From Candidatus Bathyarchaeota archaeon (GTDB lineage: Archaea; Thermoproteota; Bathyarchaeia; Bathyarchaeales; WUQV01): DNA of 13,583 nt. Below are positions 1 through 6,977 of this stretch, one piece after another (the stretch's first letter is position 1; each line of letters opens with the position of its first letter). The stretch spans positions 1 to 13,583 of the forward strand of contig WUQV01000292.1 in assembly GCA_009889585.1 (NCBI GenBank), read 5' to 3'. The position numbers were made by a program, and so were the translations under genes. The notes below the pieces were generated by a model. It searched no databases. It saw only the letters and a list, made by a program, of their open reading frames with translations, and was not told the DNA's origin.

Positions 1-75
1 AAGAAGTCGATGGACGTGAACTCAATGAAGGCGTTGCATTTCCAAATTCATCCCTTCTAAATCATCTAACCTATG

Positions 76-672
76 TTATTCAAATCCTTCATAAGCGCCC
101 GATTTAAGGGCCGCTAGGAATTCATTCGGCATAACCACATGTACTTTAGCCCTTAGACGCTCGATAATAATTCTTGCCTTTTCATAGAAACCTTTATCAA
201 CCGTTAGGAGCCACACATTTCTATTCGCTAATGACAGCGCTAAACTTAAGAATTTCTTATCATGCTCATCCAAGTCTAAATGTAAGTTAATGCATAAATC
301 CGTTACGCATTTTTCTGATGAATCTATAGCTGATTTCGGTACGCGCCACACGGCCAGCTTATCGGTAATTTGGATAAAGCGTTCAAGCGGGATTTGCCTT
401 TTCCGTCTTAGAAAATGCTCTATCACTAAACGATCGAAAGATGATAACAAACATCTACATTTTTCAATTTCAGAGGGAATCTTCTCATATTCATCAAATA
501 TCTCTTTAGTTATATACCAAACTATCATAATCTGCTCTTTACTCAACAGAGCTCTTCTGCAATAAACGAGAGCCTTTATCTCTTCATCATTCAGCCTACG
601 TAATTTCTCACAACAGGGAATTAAAAATGAAGTATCAAATACGATAGCCATATGCCGAGGGAAGCCAAGCAC
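76..672 (-). CDS. PIN-domain ribonuclease-like protein, partner of the upstream ATPase
   Basis: The 198-residue protein has the layout of a PIN-domain nuclease. Near the N-terminus is the hydrophobic strand IVFDTSFLIP with the first acidic residue (D13), there are mid-protein acidic residues around E57-E61, then LDLDEHDKKFL (D135/D138), and finally a strand ending in LLTVDKGF (D159). PIN proteins are metal-dependent RNases, often toxins. The start chosen is GTG at 672, because GAGG lies 7 bases upstream. ATG at 651 (residue 8) is the alternative and would place the first strand right at the N-terminus, as is usual for PIN proteins, but it has no clear ribosome site. The gene begins 15 bases after the stop of the ATPase gene on the same strand, so the two are probably co-transcribed. 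No small VapB-type antitoxin precedes it, so a classical VapBC pair is not supported. The fold assignment is fairly secure; the target and biological role are inferred. Confidence 0.72.
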   Translation of the reverse strand: MLGFPRHMAIVFDTSFLIPCCEKLRRLNDEEIKALVYCRRALLSKEQIMIVWYITKEIFDEYEKIPSEIEKCRCLLSSFDRLVIEHFLRRKRQIPLERFIQITDKLAVWRVPKSAIDSSEKCVTDLCINLHLDLDEHDKKFLSLALSLANRNVWLLTVDKGFYEKARIIIERLRAKVHVVMPNEFLAALKSGAYEGFE

Positions 673-687
673 AAGCGTGCCTCAGGC

Positions 688-1725
688 TTAGAAGAGTTCC
701 CTTGTAACTTCCAGAGAATACGGTATTGGATCCATTGTACCATCATCCCTTATCATGATTTCGTTAACACTTACCCAAGGTTGTTCCTTTGTTCTCTCCT
801 TGAAGTAGTAAATCTTAATGTCTGAGGATTTAATCTCCTTGCCTTCGACAAGCTTAGCTAACGTATGAAGGAGTATCTCTGAATGAGTTGTAATAATAAG
901 TGTCAAGTTTTTATCTACAGCTTGCTTGATTAGCTCGCGAGTTAAGTCTATTTGTTGCCGTGGATTTTGATGCTCCTCAGGCTCCTCTATTACGAGAAGA
1001 GAATTTTCCTTCGCTCTATCTACAAATGTATGAATTATATGCGCATCTACAAGTCCTGAAGGAGCCTCTGCAGGCTCTAATGTTAAACCTTCGATCGTTT
1101 CATCGCTAAATGTGAAAGTTATGCCTGCCAACCTATACAACATGAAGATTCTTGAAATGCCAAGGCCTTTTATATGCTTTGGTTGCAACTCTATTGCTGA
1201 TACTTTCCTCAGATCCTCCTCGAAGATAAGCCAAGGCGCTAGTGAGCTTTCTACTCTGCTTTTAAACCAGTCGCGATAGCTGTACTCATGTTCAGGTGAC
1301 TCATAAAACCTCCTTATTATAGGCTGAGCAAGTGTAATTAGTCCATACCTAGACGAAGGCACTAAATATTCTTCATTCCATAGACGTCTAAAGCATTTTG
1401 CACTAGCGTTTTGATATGCAGGCAGAGTGATTTCTACAATGCGCTCGGCGTCACCTAAGCAAATGCTCACTGGAAAATATCTTGTTTTACCATTAAATCT
1501 CGCTAGCTCGCACATTGGCTTCCCAAGCAATTTCCTTGAAATATCATCAGGACCTTGCCCAGCCGAGGCACGAGAAGCTATATAGATGGCGTATGCTACG
1601 CTGGATTTGCCCGTAGAGTTTTTACCTATGAATAGGTTGGCTTTCCCGATCTTTACCTCTAGCGACTCAACGCACCTCCAGTTCCTTAGCGTAAGCTTCA
1701 ATACATCCTCAGGGCGCGCATCCAT
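688..1725 (-). CDS. ABC/OLD-type AAA ATPase (AAA_15/AAA_21-like)
   Basis: The 345-residue protein is a soluble ABC-class ATPase of the RecF/OLD-like kind. It starts with the typical 'LTLRNWRCVESLEVKIGKAN' strand, followed by Walker A GKNSTGKSS (34-42), a signature-like APSGLVDAHI segment (221-230), Walker B LLVIEEPEEH (243-252) and an H-loop ITTHSE (278-283). It has no TOPRIM nuclease domain, unlike full OLD nucleases, and no membrane segments. Such ATPases act in DNA repair, phage defence (for example the ATPase components of Septu or PARIS systems) or with separate nucleases. Here the next gene, 15 bases downstream, encodes a PIN nuclease, so an ATPase sensor with a nuclease effector is plausible. 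ATG at 1725 is the first start after an in-frame stop at 1735-1737; no strong ribosome site lies close to it. The family call is firm; the function is not. Confidence 0.82.
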   Translation of the reverse strand: MDARPEDVLKLTLRNWRCVESLEVKIGKANLFIGKNSTGKSSVAYAIYIASRASAGQGPDDISRKLLGKPMCELARFNGKTRYFPVSICLGDAERIVEITLPAYQNASAKCFRRLWNEEYLVPSSRYGLITLAQPIIRRFYESPEHEYSYRDWFKSRVESSLAPWLIFEEDLRKVSAIELQPKHIKGLGISRIFMLYRLAGITFTFSDETIEGLTLEPAEAPSGLVDAHIIHTFVDRAKENSLLVIEEPEEHQNPRQQIDLTRELIKQAVDKNLTLIITTHSEILLHTLAKLVEGKEIKSSDIKIYYFKERTKEQPWVSVNEIMIRDDGTMDPIPYSLEVTRELF

Positions 1726-1760
1726 GGTAATCTGTCACATCGATTTAGTTTTAGATCCCT

Positions 1761-1768
1761 CCTTATAG
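1761..1768 (-). promoter_or_regulatory. Possible TATA box for the ATPase-PIN unit
   Basis: Read on the minus strand this is CTATAAGG, centred about 40 bases before the ATPase ATG. Transcription starting ~25 bases downstream would give a leader of about 15 bases. The match is modest and there is no second supporting element, so this is a tentative promoter. Confidence 0.3.
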
Positions 1769-1789
1769 CTTCTTCGGTTTTCTCCTCTA

Positions 1790-1981
1790 TTAATTACGAA
1801 GCTTAAGTAGACCGCATTCACCTCTTTGACTTAACTCGACCTTTATAGACTTCTTAAACTTAGGCAGAGCTATAAAGGAGACCGTTGAGAATAAGCCGCC
1901 TGCTAAAAAGACTGTCTCTAAGCCGTGAAGCTCCGAAACAGCGCCTCCGGCGATCGATCTAGCTAAGTAGCCCTCTCGGTC
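1790..1981 (-). pseudogene. C-terminal remnant of a membrane transporter, probably MFS
   Basis: On the minus strand 63 codons are open from a TAA at 1982-1984 to a TAA at 1790-1792, with no good start codon. The peptide has a glycine-rich membrane helix pair (ARSIAGGAVSELHGLETVF, then LAGGLFSTVSFIALPKF), followed by a basic, charged tail. That pattern of a short loop, a last transmembrane helix and a cytoplasmic tail resembles the end of a Major Facilitator Superfamily transporter. The rest of the gene is absent: immediately upstream (higher coordinates) is the TnpB relic, so the transporter was probably cut by a transposon insertion or a later deletion. The MFS assignment rests on the helix pattern alone and is uncertain; the absence of a full gene is directly visible. 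Confidence 0.42.
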
Positions 1982-1984
1982 TTA

Positions 1985-2560
1985 ATGAATTATGAGGCTT
2001 CTGCCGCGTGGATTCCAAATAGTGCTCGTCTTGATCCAGATCTCACCTCAACCTTAACCGCATTTCAGAAAGCATGCCAACGGCTATCGCCGATCGCTTG
2101 GAATAGGCGAAACGCTTTCAGCGATGAAGCTTCACAAAGCTGCCTACTGGATGATCAAAGGCGAGCTTTCATCCCAAATGTGCTGTACAGTAATCAGGTT
2201 GGTTAGTTGTTACTCCCCTGAGAAACGCGTCAAGTTAGCCAAACCAGCTCAATTCGCTCGTCCTTGCCCTTTTCCTAATGGAAAACGAGGAGGGATGTGT
2301 ATTTCAAATCGGATGGAGCTCGAGCGTTTGGACGGCGAACGGTCGCAAGCGGATTAGATACGCTATTCCTAGCTATTTCCAACAGTTCTGGCAGCGTAAA
2401 CCGGAAGTGAACGGCATTACGATCAAGCAAAAGAACGGTAAGCTGATGGGATACGTAAGCGTTACCCTTCCTGATTCACTCCTTCAACCGATCTACACGG
2501 CGATCGCGTTGATCGGAACGAACCGATTTGCTCGTCGCAGTTAAACCCGATGGGGAGCTT
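1985..2560 (+). pseudogene. tnpB: Decayed TnpB (OrfB, IS605/IS607 type) relic
   Basis: A TnpB-like protein can be read only by changing frame at least three times. One frame from 1985 gives an N-terminal helix (DLTSTLTAFQKACQRLSPIAW). A second, around 2100-2250, gives MKLHKAAYWMIKGELSSQ with TVIRLV and KRVKLAKP, the TnpB 'LHK..Y...K.EL..Q' region. A third, around 2278-2510, gives SSVWTANGRKRIRYAIPSYF, VNGITIKQKNGKLMG and YVSVTLPD, the beta-rich wedge domain. Further shifts near 2505-2525 restore IAVDRNE...TDLLVAVKPDG, which looks like the RuvC-I strand with its catalytic Asp. The rest of the RuvC domain, zinc motif and C-terminus are missing. TnpB is the RNA-guided nuclease of IS200/IS605-type elements; no TnpA and no intact end could be found. 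This copy is dead. Confidence 0.72.
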
Positions 2561-2773
2561 AGGCACTTCTTTTCCTTAAGATGTTGCGCTCGCTCCCAAT
2601 GGGAGATCAGGGAGCTGGCGATGGAGATGTTAAGGCAAGTGAAGAAGGTGGCTCCTTCGCTATTCGAAGGGGCTGGCCCTTCGTGCGTTGAATTCGGCTA
2701 CTGCCCTGAGGGCGATTTAAAGCCTTCGACGTGTAACATCGAAGAGCTGAAGAGGAGGTTTCAGGAAATTTAA
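2555..2773 (+). pseudogene. thyX: C-terminal fragment of flavin-dependent thymidylate synthase ThyX
   Basis: About 70 codons, in one frame to a TAA at 2771-2773, match the end of ThyX: LRHFFSLRCCARSQWEIREL, then AMEMLRQVKKVAPSLF, then the GAGPSC...GYCPEGDLKP tail seen in archaeal and bacterial ThyX. ThyX makes dTMP from dUMP with FAD and methylenetetrahydrofolate. The FAD/dUMP-binding N-terminal two thirds, including the RHR-x7-S signature, are absent. In place of that part lies the TnpB relic, in the same reading frame at the junction. The frame and the family motifs remain clean to the stop, so this loss may be younger than the decay of the TnpB part. It cannot be active alone. The stop is only ~18 bases before the TATA box of the ACDS operon. 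Confidence 0.72.
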
Positions 2774-2790
2774 GGGCCTCCGTAATACCA

Positions 2791-2803
2791 AAAGATATAT
2801 AAT
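2791..2803 (+). promoter_or_regulatory. Archaeal BRE/TATA promoter of the ACDS operon
   Basis: AAAGATATATAAT is a near-ideal archaeal promoter: a purine-rich B-recognition element directly before TATATAA. With the usual ~25-base spacing, transcription would start at about 2822-2826, giving a leader of ~12-15 bases before the TTG start of cdhA and leaving a GGTGTGAT ribosome site (2824-2831) at its very 5' end. It lies between the ThyX fragment and cdhA, and is the only strong promoter seen for the five-gene operon. Confidence 0.72.
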
Positions 2804-2836
2804 GCTAATATGTTAAGCGCCGTGGTGTGATGTCTA

Positions 2837-5128
2837 TTGTCGAAAAGGGAGCTGATGATAGAGAGGCTAAAGTCAGATAAAGAGTGGGTTGAACCGCTCG
2901 GGCCTACGCCATTCCCATCGATAACGGATTTACGCGATTGGGACGCGAAGGTATTAAAGCGCTACAAGCCCTTCTATTTGCCGTATTGCGACGTTTGTTG
3001 CTTATGCACGTTCGGTAAGTGCGACTTAACCGGCGGCAAGAGGGGCGCATGCGGCATAGACATAGCAGCTCAACAATCGCGCATCGTCCTATTGGCGTGT
3101 TGCATCGGAGCAGCCACTCACACGGGCCATGGTAGGCACCTCGTCGAGCGCTTGATTAAGAAGTACGGGCGCGATCGTCCGATAGACGTCGGAGGTTTAA
3201 ACGTCGAGATAGAGGCCCCTCTCATCCGCTTAGTGTGCGGGATGAGGCCGAGGAATATCGGCGACTTAGAGGACGTCTTAGACTACCTGGAGAACCAAAT
3301 AACGCACCTTCTATCGGCCGTCAGCACGGGCCAAGAGGGGAGCAACTTAGACCTTGAGTCGAAGGTCCTTCACGCCGGTATGATAGACTTAGTCGCGTTA
3401 GAGGTCACGGACATGGCCCAGATCTCAGCCTACGGGTTTCCGAAGGCAGATCCTGAGTCCCCGCTCGTAGGCTTGGGCTTCGGGACGGTTGACGTTGAGA
3501 AGCCCACGATATTGGTCATAGGCCATAACGTAGCTCCTTCGGTTGAAATCGTAGATTACATGAGGAAGAATAAGCTCGAAGGGCAAATTGAAGTTTGTGG
3601 GCTTTGTTGTACTGCTCATGATGTTACAAGGTATTACTCAGGGGCGAAGATAGTAGGCCCTATATCATGGCAATTGCGATCGATTAGAAGCGGAATTCCT
3701 GATGTAATAGTCTTAGATGAGCAATGCGTTCGTACGGATCTTCTTTATGAAGCACAAAGGATTAAGGCCCCGTTAATCGTTACGAGTGAGAAGATTTGTG
3801 CTGGATTGCCGAATCGTACATTTGATCCTTCTGATGCAATAGTGGAGGACTTAGTTAATGGAAAGATCTCAGGTGCGTTAATCCTCGACCCTGAGAAAGT
3901 TGGAGAGGTTGCTGTAAAGGCTGTTATGAAAGTAGCTCCTATGCGAAAGAAGCTTAAAGCGATACCAGAAGTTGATGAGATCATTAGTGAAGCGAATAAA
4001 TGTAAGAAGTGTTATGAATGTATAAGGGCATGTCCTCAGAATTTACAAATTCAACAAGCGATAGAAGATGCAGCGAAAGAAGATTTAGCGAGGCTTGCTG
4101 AATTATATGATATTTGCATTGGTTGTGGTCGTTGTGAAGAGGTGTGCTTAGCTCGCTTGCCCTTACATAGCTTTATTTTAAAAGCTGGTGAAAAGAAGTT
4201 AAAGGAGGAAGTTTATAGGATAAGGGCTGGAAGAGGTGCTATACAAGATGTTGAGATAAGGAATGTTGGAGCTCCAATAGTTCTAGGTGAAATACCAGGT
4301 GTAATAGCGTTTGCAGGATGTGCTAATTATCCACACGGAGTTAAAGATGTAGCAGATATGGCTATTACATTCGCTAGCCGTCGTTACATCGTAGTGGCCT
4401 CTGGATGTGCTGCGATGTCAATAGGTATGTATAAAGATGAGGAGGGGAAGACTCCTTATGAGGCATTTATAGGTGAGTTCACTGGTGGTTGTATCGTTAA
4501 TGTTGGATCTTGTGTTGCAAATGCGCACATAGCTGGAGCTGCGATAAAAATCGCAAGCATATTCGCTAAACGCAGGTTAAGGGCGAACTACGAGGAAATA
4601 GCGGATTATATACTAAATAGGGTTGGAGCAGTCGGCATAGCTTGGGGCGCGATGTCGCAAAAGGCCGCGGCTATCGCATCCGGCTTCTGGCGCTTAGGAG
4701 TGCCGATAATAGTCGGGCCGCACGGCATTAAGTACCGCCGTATGCTGCTAGGGAGGGCGGATAACCGCGAAGACTGGTACGTTTACGACGCGCGAACTGG
4801 CGATGAAGTTTACGTAGGCCCCGTCCCAGAGCACTTGTTTTACGCGGCGGAAACGAAGGAAGAAGCTATGGTCATGGCGGCTAAGCTCTGCATGAGGCCT
4901 AACGATACCACGAGGGGAAGGGCCATTAAGCTCACGCATTATATCGACTTACATAAGAGGTTCTACGGAACGATGCCTGAGGACGTACATCTTTTCGTAC
5001 GCACGTATGCTGACGTACCGATAACGATGAAAAGAGAGATCACGCGAATGCTTGAGGAGAGGAAGTGGGAGGAGGGCAGGATCCCCGACCCGACGATTTT
5101 GCCCAGGCTGATCAGGAGGAGGGCGTGA
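2837..5128 (+). CDS. cdhA: ACDS complex alpha subunit CdhA (Ni-Fe CO dehydrogenase)
   Basis: CdhA catalyses CO2 + 2 e- <-> CO at the Ni-Fe-S C-cluster of the archaeal acetyl-CoA decarbonylase/synthase. At 763 residues it is of normal length. The N-terminus carries the cysteine cluster for the B/D [4Fe-4S] centres (C51, C54, C55, C57, C62, C72) and THTGHGRH (95-101). Probable C-cluster ligands are H230 (IGHN), the CGLCC group (254-258), C297, C495, C524 and C559. Two ferredoxin-like motifs, CKKCYECIRACP (389-400) and CIGCGRCEEVC (427-437), are the extra E/F clusters that distinguish archaeal CdhA from bacterial CODH. TTG at 2837 fits the promoter and the GGTGTGAT site; ATG at 2855 after AGGGAG is a possible alternative. 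The gene overlaps cdhB by one base (TGATG). Codon use changes sharply inside it: about 3590-4560 is AT-rich and CpG-poor, although the protein is continuous. Confidence 0.97.
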   Translation: MSKRELMIERLKSDKEWVEPLGPTPFPSITDLRDWDAKVLKRYKPFYLPYCDVCCLCTFGKCDLTGGKRGACGIDIAAQQSRIVLLACCIGAATHTGHGRHLVERLIKKYGRDRPIDVGGLNVEIEAPLIRLVCGMRPRNIGDLEDVLDYLENQITHLLSAVSTGQEGSNLDLESKVLHAGMIDLVALEVTDMAQISAYGFPKADPESPLVGLGFGTVDVEKPTILVIGHNVAPSVEIVDYMRKNKLEGQIEVCGLCCTAHDVTRYYSGAKIVGPISWQLRSIRSGIPDVIVLDEQCVRTDLLYEAQRIKAPLIVTSEKICAGLPNRTFDPSDAIVEDLVNGKISGALILDPEKVGEVAVKAVMKVAPMRKKLKAIPEVDEIISEANKCKKCYECIRACPQNLQIQQAIEDAAKEDLARLAELYDICIGCGRCEEVCLARLPLHSFILKAGEKKLKEEVYRIRAGRGAIQDVEIRNVGAPIVLGEIPGVIAFAGCANYPHGVKDVADMAITFASRRYIVVASGCAAMSIGMYKDEEGKTPYEAFIGEFTGGCIVNVGSCVANAHIAGAAIKIASIFAKRRLRANYEEIADYILNRVGAVGIAWGAMSQKAAAIASGFWRLGVPIIVGPHGIKYRRMLLGRADNREDWYVYDARTGDEVYVGPVPEHLFYAAETKEEAMVMAAKLCMRPNDTTRGRAIKLTHYIDLHKRFYGTMPEDVHLFVRTYADVPITMKREITRMLEERKWEEGRIPDPTILPRLIRRRA
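5114..5123 (+). promoter_or_regulatory. Strong ribosome binding site deciding the cdhB start
   Basis: AGGAGGAGGG inside the last codons of cdhA ends 4 bases before ATG at 5128; its first GGAGG (5115-5119) lies 8 bases before that ATG. This supports 5128 over the longer in-frame opening at 5065, which would overlap cdhA by 64 bases and add residues unlike any CdhB. Confidence 0.7.
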
Positions 5129-5661
5129 TGACGGCCGAGCCTTGGCAAACGGGCGAGATCCCAGGCCCTAAGAAGGCCATGGCGTTAACTAAGCCGGACG
5201 TTGTAGTGGCTATGGTGAAGAAGGCCAAGAGCCCCGTTATGATAGTCGGACATGAGGTAGCTGAGATCGAAGTGGAAGGCGAGAAGTTGATCGATTACGT
5301 CATAAGGCTTGCGAAAGTAACTAACGCGTCCGTAATCGCAACGGCTCATACCGTCAACGAGCTCTTGAGGAGGGGCTTTAAGCCGTCGGGCTTCATGTCG
5401 GCTGTAGACGTTGGGAATAGGCTTAAGGATCCCGCGTGGAAAGGCCCTGATGGAAAGGGGCCTTACGATTTAGCGCTTTTCATCGGGCTTCCGTATTACA
5501 TGGAGTGGACCATTCTCTCCGGGCTGAAGCACTTCGCCCCTGACCTTAAGATCGTAACGCTAGATAGAGAGTATCAACCGCATGCCAGCTGGTCGATTCC
5601 GAACCTCCCACGCGATGATTGGGTTAAATTTATTAAGGACTTATGCCTCAAGCTCGCTTGA
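5128..5661 (+). CDS. cdhB: ACDS complex epsilon subunit CdhB
   Basis: CdhB is the small subunit that binds CdhA to form the alpha2-epsilon2 CO dehydrogenase component; it is thought to have a flavin or electron-transfer-related, DHS-like fold but no metal cluster of its own. From ATG 5128 the protein has 177 residues, the usual size. Recognisable family features are the opening proline-rich segment (EIPGPKKAMAL), AKSPVMIVGHE at the first strand, a Rossmann-like alternation ending in DLALFIGLPYYMEWTILSGL, and the tail LKIVTLDREYQPHASWSIPN. Its ATG shares one base with the cdhA stop (TGATG), so translation is probably coupled, giving equal amounts of the two partners. It is GC- and CpG-rich throughout, unlike the middle of cdhA. 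There is little doubt about identity. Confidence 0.93.
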   Translation: MTAEPWQTGEIPGPKKAMALTKPDVVVAMVKKAKSPVMIVGHEVAEIEVEGEKLIDYVIRLAKVTNASVIATAHTVNELLRRGFKPSGFMSAVDVGNRLKDPAWKGPDGKGPYDLALFIGLPYYMEWTILSGLKHFAPDLKIVTLDREYQPHASWSIPNLPRDDWVKFIKDLCLKLA

Positions 5662-5670
5662 GAGGTGATC
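5662..5670 (+). promoter_or_regulatory. Full-length Shine-Dalgarno GAGGTGATC for cdhC
   Basis: GAGGTGATC is complementary to the archaeal 16S rRNA 3' end. It lies right after the cdhB stop and 7 bases before ATG 5678, which fixes the cdhC start. The ATG at 5671 is in another frame that closes after 11 codons. Confidence 0.75.
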
Positions 5671-5677
5671 ATGCGGA

Positions 5678-6901
5678 ATGGCCATGTTCGCAGATATACC
5701 AGTTGACGTTAGCCCTGCTTATACAGGTGAAAGGATTAGAAGAGAGGAAATGTATGCTGAATTCGGTGGAACAGCTGTTTTAGAGAAGTTCGAATTAGCA
5801 AGGGTGAGAAAACTAGAGGAAGTTGAAGACGAGAAGGTGACGATAATTGGCCCAGATATCAATGAGTTAAAAGAAGGTGGAAGTTATGGGCTTGGCATCG
5901 TAGTTGAAGCAGCAGGGGCTCAACTTGAGCCTGAACTTGAAGGGGTTATTGAGAGGAAGATACATGAGTATATAAACTTAATCGAGGGATTTACGCATTT
6001 AAACTCTCGTGATCAAATATGGTTAAGGCTTAGCAAGAGATCATTTCGAAAGGGCTTGAATTCATTTAATTACGTCGGAAAGGTCATCACTAGGTTGTAC
6101 AAGCTCGAGCTCCCAATAGTTGAAAAAGCTCAAATAACGTTCATTTCGGACCCTGCGAAAATCAGCGAGTTGATTAAGGATGCGCGAGAGATTTACGAGG
6201 CCCGAGACGTTAAAGCTAGAGCCCTAAGGGATGAGGACGTCGACGTGTTTTACGGATGCACCCTTTGCCAATCATTCGCCCCGACGCACGTCTGCATAAT
6301 CACGCCTCAGAGGTACTCTAATTGCGGCTCGATAAGTTGGTTCGACGGAAGGGCCGCGGCTAGAGTCGACCCGAAGGGGCCGGTGTTCGTCGTCCCTAAG
6401 GGCGAGCTTTTGAACCCAGTTGGAGGCGAGTACTCAGGCGTTAACGAAATGGTGAAGAAGAAGTCCTACGGAGAGAACGAGAGGTACTGGATCTATAGCA
6501 TGTTCGAATACCCACATACGTCGTGCGGATGCTTTGAGTGTATAGCATTCTACATACCTGAGGTCGATGGCGTAGGGCTGGTCCATAGAGGCTACAGGGA
6601 CGTAGCCGTAAACGGCATGACGTTCGGAGCGTTGGCGGAGATGACGGCCGGAGGGCGTCAAATCGAGGGCTTTCACGGCTGCTCAATCGAGTACATAAGG
6701 TCGCCGAAGTTCTTACAGGCGGACGGCGGGTGGGAAAGGGTCGTTTGGGCGACTAAGGACCTTAAGGAGAAGATGAAGGGCTTCGTCTCCGACGAGATCC
6801 TCGAGAAGGTTCCGACGGAGGTTGAGGTTAAGAACGTCGATCAACTGAAGGAATTCCTTAAGGGAAAAGGCCACCCGATACTCAAACGAATGGCGTTATA
6901 A
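5678..6901 (+). CDS. cdhC: ACDS complex beta subunit CdhC (acetyl-CoA synthase, A-cluster)
   Basis: CdhC assembles or cleaves acetyl-CoA from CO, a corrinoid-bound methyl group and CoA at the Ni-Ni-[4Fe-4S] A-cluster. The 407-residue protein shows the A-cluster ligands: C194 and C197 (GCTLCQ), C206 (HVC) and the C283-G-C285 pair in TSCGCFEC. Other conserved parts are FVVPKGELLNPVGGEYSGVN (237-256), the GMTFGALAEMTAGGRQ-EGFHG segment (313-334) and the PKFLQADGGW end (343-352). It is the short archaeal form, lacking the CODH-binding N-terminal domain of bacterial AcsB, which is the usual state for CdhC. The gene follows cdhB by 16 bases. Its first ~370 bases are AT-rich and CpG-poor and the rest is CpG-rich, one of three such internal switches in this operon. 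Confidence 0.96.
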   Translation: MAMFADIPVDVSPAYTGERIRREEMYAEFGGTAVLEKFELARVRKLEEVEDEKVTIIGPDINELKEGGSYGLGIVVEAAGAQLEPELEGVIERKIHEYINLIEGFTHLNSRDQIWLRLSKRSFRKGLNSFNYVGKVITRLYKLELPIVEKAQITFISDPAKISELIKDAREIYEARDVKARALRDEDVDVFYGCTLCQSFAPTHVCIITPQRYSNCGSISWFDGRAAARVDPKGPVFVVPKGELLNPVGGEYSGVNEMVKKKSYGENERYWIYSMFEYPHTSCGCFECIAFYIPEVDGVGLVHRGYRDVAVNGMTFGALAEMTAGGRQIEGFHGCSIEYIRSPKFLQADGGWERVVWATKDLKEKMKGFVSDEILEKVPTEVEVKNVDQLKEFLKGKGHPILKRMAL

Positions 6902-6977
6902 CGCGCGATCCCTCTTCATTTTTCTAATTCTAACGGGATTGAAGTAGCCTTAAGCAATAATCCCCGTAGGAAACGCG
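6902..6977 (+). terminator. Spacer between cdhC and cdhD with a T-rich tract
   Basis: This 76-base gap is the largest inside the operon. It begins with a pyrimidine-rich stretch (CCTCTTCATTTTTCT, 6911-6925) that could cause partial archaeal transcription termination, and ends with a weak TAGGA ribosome site before cdhD. In some methanogen operons a cooC-like gene sits at this point; none fits here. A weak AT-rich element near 6950-6960 might be a secondary promoter. These regulatory readings are tentative. Confidence 0.3.

Noticed and set aside
1..107. Open frames at the left edge (one ending with TAA at 58-60, one ending with TAA at 105-107)
   Set aside because: Both are very short, the second overlaps the end of the PIN gene, and neither peptide resembles a family I know; a truncated gene tail is possible but not supportable.
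2528..2773. A free-standing small gene starting at TTG 2528
   Set aside because: Its first ~10 codons belong to the TnpB relic and the rest is only the ThyX C-terminus, lacking the cofactor-binding part and a ribosome site.
5065..5127. Longer N-terminus for CdhB
   Set aside because: It overlaps cdhA by 64 bases and adds residues unlike CdhB; AGGAGGAGGG followed by ATG 5128 explains the start.
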